Assembly (NCBI GenBank): GCA_016875755.1
Contig: VGOX01000055.1
Coordinates: forward strand, 1 to 9,817
From: Chloroflexota bacterium
GTDB lineage: Bacteria > Chloroflexota > Anaerolineae > Anaerolineales > Villigracilaceae
Reading direction: 5' to 3'
Length of the DNA: 9,817 nucleotides
The position numbers and the translations under genes were made by a program. Positions 5,931 to 9,817 of this stretch are shown here, piece by piece. The notes beneath the pieces were generated by a model. It saw only the letters and a program-made list of their open reading frames with translations, did no database searches and was not told the origin of the DNA. Numbering within the stretch: position 1 is the first letter of the stretch; the number at the start of each line of letters is the position of its first letter.

Positions 5931-6785
5931 ATGACGCAAATTCCAAAAGTTCCCATCCACGAACCTCACACCGTTTACATCAAGCCGTCCAAAGGACTCG
6001 CCGCACTCAACCTGCGCGACCTTTGGGTGTATCGCGAATTGATCTTCTTCATGGTCTGGCGCGACATCAAAGTGAAATACAAACAAACCCTGCTCGGCAT
6101 GGCATGGGCGGTCATTCAACCTGTGATGACCATGCTCGTCTTCACTTTTCTTTTTGATCGCGTTGCAAAACTCCCCACCGAAGGCATTCCCTATCCCGTT
6201 TTTGCATTCACCGCCTTGCTGCCGTGGGGCTTGTTCGTCACTGCGCTCAATCAGGGCAGCCGCTCGCTCGTGGCGCACAACAACATGGTTACGAAGATCT
6301 ACTTCCCGCGCCTCATTTTGCCGATGTCTTCGGTCTTTGCCGGCATGGTCGATTTTGCGATCGCATTTGTCATCCTCGTCGGTTTGATGTTCTACTATCA
6401 GGTCACGCCTGCATGGAATTTGGTTTGGACGCTTCCGCTCTTCCTCCTGCTTGCGATTGTGACCGCGCTCGGCGTGGCGCTCTGGCTTTCGGCGGTCAAC
6501 GTCCAATATCGGGACGTAAACCAAGCCCTCCCGTTTCTGACTCAGTTTTGGCTGTTCGCCACGCCTGTGGCTTACTCTGCCTCTGTAATATCGGAGGAAT
6601 GGCAGATTTTGTATTCGTTAAATCCGATGGCAGGTGTGGTCAATGGGTTTCGCTGGGCATTGCTCGGCACAGGCAACGGACCCGACATCACGCTCTGGGT
6701 TTCCGTTGGAATTTCAGTCTTGATCTTTATCTCAGGTCTCTTTTACTTCCGAAGCATGGAAAAGACCTTTGCGGATACGATTTAA
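5931..6785 (+). CDS. wzm: ABC-2 type polysaccharide export permease (Wzm/TagG type)
   Basis: This 284-residue membrane protein would form the channel of an ABC exporter for lipid-linked polysaccharide across the cytoplasmic membrane. Residues 1-40 are a cytoplasmic lead-in. WRDIKVKYKQTLLGMAW (43-59) is the amphipathic entry helix typical of the family. About six hydrophobic segments follow, at roughly 56-76, 88-106, 130-155, 165-188, 200-218 and 254-273. The segments KIYFPRLILP (122-131) and LNPMAGVVNGFRW (230-242) are typical family signatures. ATG 5931 is preferred over an in-frame TTG at 5910 because the TTG lies inside the hairpin arm. Only a weak AGAG precedes the ATG. The stop shares a base with the next start (TAATG), so it is coupled to the ATPase gene, its obligate partner. 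Confidence 0.92.
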   Translation: MTQIPKVPIHEPHTVYIKPSKGLAALNLRDLWVYRELIFFMVWRDIKVKYKQTLLGMAWAVIQPVMTMLVFTFLFDRVAKLPTEGIPYPVFAFTALLPWGLFVTALNQGSRSLVAHNNMVTKIYFPRLILPMSSVFAGMVDFAIAFVILVGLMFYYQVTPAWNLVWTLPLFLLLAIVTALGVALWLSAVNVQYRDVNQALPFLTQFWLFATPVAYSASVISEEWQILYSLNPMAGVVNGFRWALLGTGNGPDITLWVSVGISVLIFISGLFYFRSMEKTFADTI

Positions 6786-8077
6786 TGACCACAGCGATTT
6801 CAGTAAAAAACATCGGCAAGCAATACAAGATCGGCGCAGCGGAGACGAAATTCCGCTATAACATGCTCCGTGATGTGATCGTGGATACGGTCTCTGCACC
6901 CATTCGTCTGGCGAAGGCCATGATCGGCAAGTCTGACCGCCGTTTGAACCAGAACTATGTCTGGGCGTTGAAGGATGTCTCTTTCGATTTGGAAGAAGGC
7001 AAAGTTCTCGGCATTGTGGGACGTAACGGCGCGGGCAAATCCACTCTTTTGAAAATTCTCTCACGCGTGACAGAACCAACTACTGGTACCGTCTCTGTGC
7101 GTGGACGTGTCGGCTCGCTGCTCGAAGTGGGCACGGGCTTTCACCCCGAGTTGACGGGACGCGAGAATATCTACATGAACGGCGCGATCCTTGGCATGCG
7201 CCGCTCTGAAATCGACTCTAAATTCGATGAGATCGTGGATTTCTCCGAAGTTACTCAATACATCGATACACCCGTCAAACGCTATTCATCAGGCATGTAT
7301 CTGCGCCTCGCTTTCGCCGTGGCTGCACACCTTGAACCCGAGATCCTCGTCGTGGACGAAGTGCTGGCCGTGGGCGATGCCGAATTCCAGAAGAAGTGTA
7401 TCGGCAAGATGGGTGATGTGGCACAACAGGGACGCACAGTATTGTTTGTCAGTCATAACATGTCTGCCATTTTGCGGCTCACGCAGGAAGCGATTGTCTT
7501 GAACAAAGGTCAACTCATCATGCGTGGAAATACGCAGGAGGCAGTGGATTACTACCTGTCCTTTGGACAGTCGCAAGCGGGTGAGCGCACTTGGGCAGCG
7601 GAAGATATTCCAGCGACGAGCGTGCCATTTACGCCGATCAGTTTGAAGGTTAAGGAAAGAGGCGGGAAGGTCGTCGATACAGTCCGCTCCACCGAACCTG
7701 TCACCCTTGAATTTGAATATAAACTCGATGCGCCCATCACAGGTTTGCGTGTGGGGCTTTACGTCAGCACCATGCGTGGCGAATATGTCTTTGCTTCGTT
7801 CGATACCGATGACCCCGCGCTCTATGATAAATTCGACTCGCGCACTGCGGGTCATTACATCAGCCGCGCTGAAATTCCCGCCGATATTTTCAACGACAGC
7901 CGTTACACCGTGGGCGTGAACGCAAGTTCGTTTGGCGTGCGCCGTTATTTCATGGACGAGAACGCGTTGGCATTCAACGTGGATATTTCCGGCGCGCCTG
8001 GCACGCAATGGGCAGAACCGCGGGTGGGACCAGTGCGGCCGCGTTTGAATTGGAAGATAGAGAAAATCGGAGAGTAG
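6785..8077 (+). CDS. wzt: ABC transporter ATPase with C-terminal carbohydrate-binding domain (Wzt type)
   Basis: This 430-residue protein powers glycan export with the permease encoded just upstream. The nucleotide-binding domain has Walker A GRNGAGKST (79-87), the signature YSSGM (167-171), Walker B ILVVDEVLAVGD (187-198) and the switch histidine in SHN (H224). A family-typical N-terminal extension of about 60 residues precedes it. Residues about 270-425 form a beta-rich domain (for example TLEFEYKLDAPITGLRVGLYV, here split at 307-316 and 317-327). This matches the Wzt C-terminal carbohydrate-binding domain, which in O-antigen systems recognises the modified end of the chain. I infer an ABC-dependent system with end-capping. 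The ATG overlaps the permease stop by one base. The same frame stays open far upstream to 6224, but that part is only a shadow of the permease gene. Confidence 0.93.
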   Translation: MTTAISVKNIGKQYKIGAAETKFRYNMLRDVIVDTVSAPIRLAKAMIGKSDRRLNQNYVWALKDVSFDLEEGKVLGIVGRNGAGKSTLLKILSRVTEPTTGTVSVRGRVGSLLEVGTGFHPELTGRENIYMNGAILGMRRSEIDSKFDEIVDFSEVTQYIDTPVKRYSSGMYLRLAFAVAAHLEPEILVVDEVLAVGDAEFQKKCIGKMGDVAQQGRTVLFVSHNMSAILRLTQEAIVLNKGQLIMRGNTQEAVDYYLSFGQSQAGERTWAAEDIPATSVPFTPISLKVKERGGKVVDTVRSTEPVTLEFEYKLDAPITGLRVGLYVSTMRGEYVFASFDTDDPALYDKFDSRTAGHYISRAEIPADIFNDSRYTVGVNASSFGVRRYFMDENALAFNVDISGAPGTQWAEPRVGPVRPRLNWKIEKIGE

Positions 8078-8082
8078 TGAAT

Positions 8083-8148
8083 AGAGATCGGAGATTAGTA
8101 ATTGGTAACTGGTAATTACCAATCTCCAATTACCAATCACTAATTACC
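8083..8148. repeat. Heptad-built dyad between wzt and the last glycosyltransferase
   Basis: Almost the whole 73-base gap is made of 7-base units. On the left five units run AGAGATC (8083), GGAGATT (8090), AGTAATT (8097), GGTAACT (8104), GGTAATT (8111). On the right five reverse-complement units run AATTACC (8114), AATCTCC (8121), AATTACC (8128), AATCACT (8135), AATTACC (8142). The two halves share the central AATT. Several alternative hairpins are possible: 8101-8108 with 8116-8123 is perfect, and 8094-8108 with 8130-8144 has one mismatch. It leaves no ribosome-binding site before the next ATG at 8151. Confidence 0.75.
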
Positions 8149-8150
8149 AC

Positions 8151-9791
8151 ATGGCAAACAAAAACACCCTCCGAGAACTTCTGGGCGACCTGCCCTTCAC
8201 CGCCGAAATCGATTGGATGCTGCGGTCAAAGAATCGTCCGCGCCGTGATCATTTCAATTTGGATCGCCTGCAAAAATCGTTGCCTGCGGCGTGTGCGGTC
8301 GTAGAGCCGTTTGCAAAGAACGCTCCGCGCGGCAAGAAGGTTCTTTTCTTCGCCACCCTTCATTATTGGATCGAACAGTCTGCATATCTCGGATTGGTGC
8401 TCGCAGGCATGGGACATGATGTTACGCTTTTGACGCTGCCCTATTCCGAATGGCATAAACAGAAGGATAAATTCACTCAACGTCAGCGTGTGCTGCACAC
8501 GCATGATACGCTGTCCCTGCTTTCTCCGCTGGTAAAACATGTTTCAATGTGGGATATGCAATCTTCATCCCGCGCAACACATGGAACCCTTCGCGAAGTG
8601 CGGCATGGCGAATTGCCCGAAAAAATTCAAACAGATATAAAAGAAGTCTCTCTCTGGGACGTCCAATACACCCTGATGCGCGAAGAAGTGGATATGAACG
8701 ACGCAAGTGACCGCGCTTTGTATGATCTGCGCATCGAACGTAACACTTTTGCTGCCAAATCTGCACTAGCATGGATGCAGATGAACAAACCTGATGTGGT
8801 GCTTATTCCCAACGGCTTGATCCTTGAAATGGGAATTGTCTTTCGCGTGGCACGTTACCTCGGCATCGACGCGGTCACTTATGAATTCAACGACCAGCGC
8901 GAACAAATTTGGCTGGCGCAAAATTCGTCCATTATGCAGCAGGAAACCGATTATCTTGTTGATGCAAGATGCTCTCTGCCAATGACGGATGAAATGTTTG
9001 AACGCGTTGCGGATCTCGAAAATGCCCGCCGCGGCGCTCGCGTGTGGGGCAAGTCGAAAAGACTTTGGCAGTATGTCTCCTCACAAGGCGCGGCAGAGAC
9101 GCGCAAAATACTCAATCTCGATGACCGTCCTGTGGTGATGCTCGCCGCGAATGTACTCGGCGACAGCCTGACTCTTGGTCGTGACATTTTTGCCGCTTCG
9201 ATGACCGAATGGATCACGAAGACCGTTCAATATTTTGCCAATCGAACCGACGTGCAATTGGTCATCCGTGTGCATCCTGGTGAGAAATTGGTGCCGCAAG
9301 CCAAGTCGATGGGAACGGTGGTGAAAGAGGCGTTGCCCGAAATTCCCAGCCACATTCACGTCATCGGCGCATTGGACAAGGTCAACACCTACGACTTGAT
9401 CGAGATCGCCGATGTCGGTTTGGCGTACACTACTACTGTCGGTCTCGAAACCGCCATGAACGGACGTCCCGTCATTTCGTGCGGACAAACTCACTATCGT
9501 GGGCGCGGCATAACGATCGACCCCAACACATGGGACGAATACTACGCCATCCTCGAAAAAGTGCTCGGCGATATCCCTTCACACCAGATGAATGAAAAAC
9601 AAATTGAATTTGCGTGGAACTACGCCTATCGTTTTTTCTTCGAATACCCGCGCCCTTTCCCCTGGCGCTTGATGAACTTTTGGGACGACCTCGCAGCCTG
9701 GCCCCTCGAAAAAGTTTTGAGCGACGAAGGCATGGCACAATTCAAGGATACGTTCGAGTTTTTGGTAGGCGAACCATTTACGTGGAAATAA
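8151..9791 (+). CDS. Capsule-polysaccharide-synthesis-like GT-B glycosyltransferase, substrate unknown
   Basis: This 546-residue protein has no membrane span or signal peptide. An N-terminal Rossmann-like half begins at KKVLFFATLHYWIEQSAYLG (62-81), with GLVLAGMGHDVTLLTLP (81-97). The C-terminal half has VVMLAANVLGDS (328-339), VIRVHPGE (371-378) and the nucleotide-binding-like loop TTTVGLETAMNGRPVIS (427-443). The R-x-HP motif and the late GLE...G.PV loop resemble capsule biosynthesis proteins of the KpsC/KpsS group (Pfam Capsule_synth), which transfer Kdo or related sugars. I infer a cytoplasmic GT-B transferase acting on the exported glycan; donor and acceptor are unknown. Directly downstream of wzt, it could add or modify the chain end. 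No Shine-Dalgarno precedes the ATG, and the heptad dyad lies immediately upstream. The family assignment is moderate. Confidence 0.75.
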   Translation: MANKNTLRELLGDLPFTAEIDWMLRSKNRPRRDHFNLDRLQKSLPAACAVVEPFAKNAPRGKKVLFFATLHYWIEQSAYLGLVLAGMGHDVTLLTLPYSEWHKQKDKFTQRQRVLHTHDTLSLLSPLVKHVSMWDMQSSSRATHGTLREVRHGELPEKIQTDIKEVSLWDVQYTLMREEVDMNDASDRALYDLRIERNTFAAKSALAWMQMNKPDVVLIPNGLILEMGIVFRVARYLGIDAVTYEFNDQREQIWLAQNSSIMQQETDYLVDARCSLPMTDEMFERVADLENARRGARVWGKSKRLWQYVSSQGAAETRKILNLDDRPVVMLAANVLGDSLTLGRDIFAASMTEWITKTVQYFANRTDVQLVIRVHPGEKLVPQAKSMGTVVKEALPEIPSHIHVIGALDKVNTYDLIEIADVGLAYTTTVGLETAMNGRPVISCGQTHYRGRGITIDPNTWDEYYAILEKVLGDIPSHQMNEKQIEFAWNYAYRFFFEYPRPFPWRLMNFWDDLAAWPLEKVLSDEGMAQFKDTFEFLVGEPFTWK

Positions 9792-9794
9792 ACC

Positions 9795-9817
9795 GACCAT
9801 GGACCGCAGACGATAGA
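9795..9817. repeat. Start of a third heptad run, cut by the window edge
   Basis: Right after the stop codon, GACCATG (9795), GACCGCA (9802) and GACGATA (9809) follow each other at exact 7-base steps, and the next GA falls at 9816. Only three units are visible, so the evidence is thinner than for the other two heptad blocks. Whether it also turns into a dyad cannot be seen. Confidence 0.45.

Noticed and set aside
5886..6524. Long minus-strand open frame (212 codons) opposite the permease
   Set aside because: It is rich in charged and His/Asp/Glu residues with no recognisable motif, as expected for the complement of a hydrophobic gene.
6224..6784. A 187-residue N-terminal extension of the Wzt-type protein
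   Set aside because: It is the permease gene read in another frame. The permease has clear membrane and family motifs, and the ATG at 6785 gives a normal Wzt start.
7289..8140. Minus-strand open frame of 283 codons opposite wzt
   Set aside because: No domain is recognisable, and it runs through the heptad dyad and antisense to a clear ABC ATPase. It is a shadow.
8083..8148. CRISPR-like array
   Set aside because: Units are 7 bases with no spacers and reverse orientation midway. No cas genes are present.

Overview
The window is one cell-surface polysaccharide locus. The gene set is an ABC-type glycan exporter, nucleotide-sugar enzymes, lipid-linked-sugar-type glycosyltransferases and a MarR-like exopolysaccharide regulator. 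The protein style and the small palindromic intergenic elements suggest an environmental bacterium of the Chloroflexota (Anaerolineae-like). That placement is an inference from general resemblance, not from a marker gene. No rRNA, tRNA, CRISPR array, transposase or phage gene is visible.

Layout. Positions 1-154 hold no firmly supported gene. A minus-strand gene (155-1588) encodes a methyltransferase fused to a family 2 glycosyltransferase. A 123-base divergent gap (1589-1711) separates it from a plus-strand multi-membrane-span glycosyltransferase of the PMT/RgtA-D type (1712-3234). That gene is broken by two reading-frame changes and perhaps a small deletion. A near-consensus promoter (TTGACA, 16 bases, TATAAT) with an overlapping 17-base dyad then starts a co-directional cluster. 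The cluster is: MarR-like regulator (3320-3790), sugar epimerase/dehydratase (3787-4797), a nested-palindrome repeat (4802-4892), GDP-L-fucose synthase (4906-5877), a heptad-built dyad (5885-5921), Wzm-type permease (5931-6785), Wzt-type ATPase with a carbohydrate-binding C-terminus (6785-8077), a second heptad-built dyad (8083-8148), and a capsule-synthesis-like GT-B glycosyltransferase (8151-9791). A further heptad run begins at 9795 and leaves the window.

How it works together. The epimerase and GDP-fucose synthase would make activated deoxy-sugars. The glycosyltransferases would assemble a glycan on a lipid carrier on the cytoplasmic side. Wzm/Wzt would export the finished chain, with the Wzt C-terminal domain recognising its end. 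The regulator, coupled by an ATGA overlap to the epimerase, probably controls the cluster and itself.

The least explained signals are three. (1) Three intergenic gaps carry 7-base-period arrays with different unit sequences; in two of them the units flip orientation to form a dyad. (2) An operator-like palindrome sits on the regulator's own promoter, and a degraded version lies at the promoter of the broken glycosyltransferase. (3) A short Rossmann-like tail is fused to the regulator.
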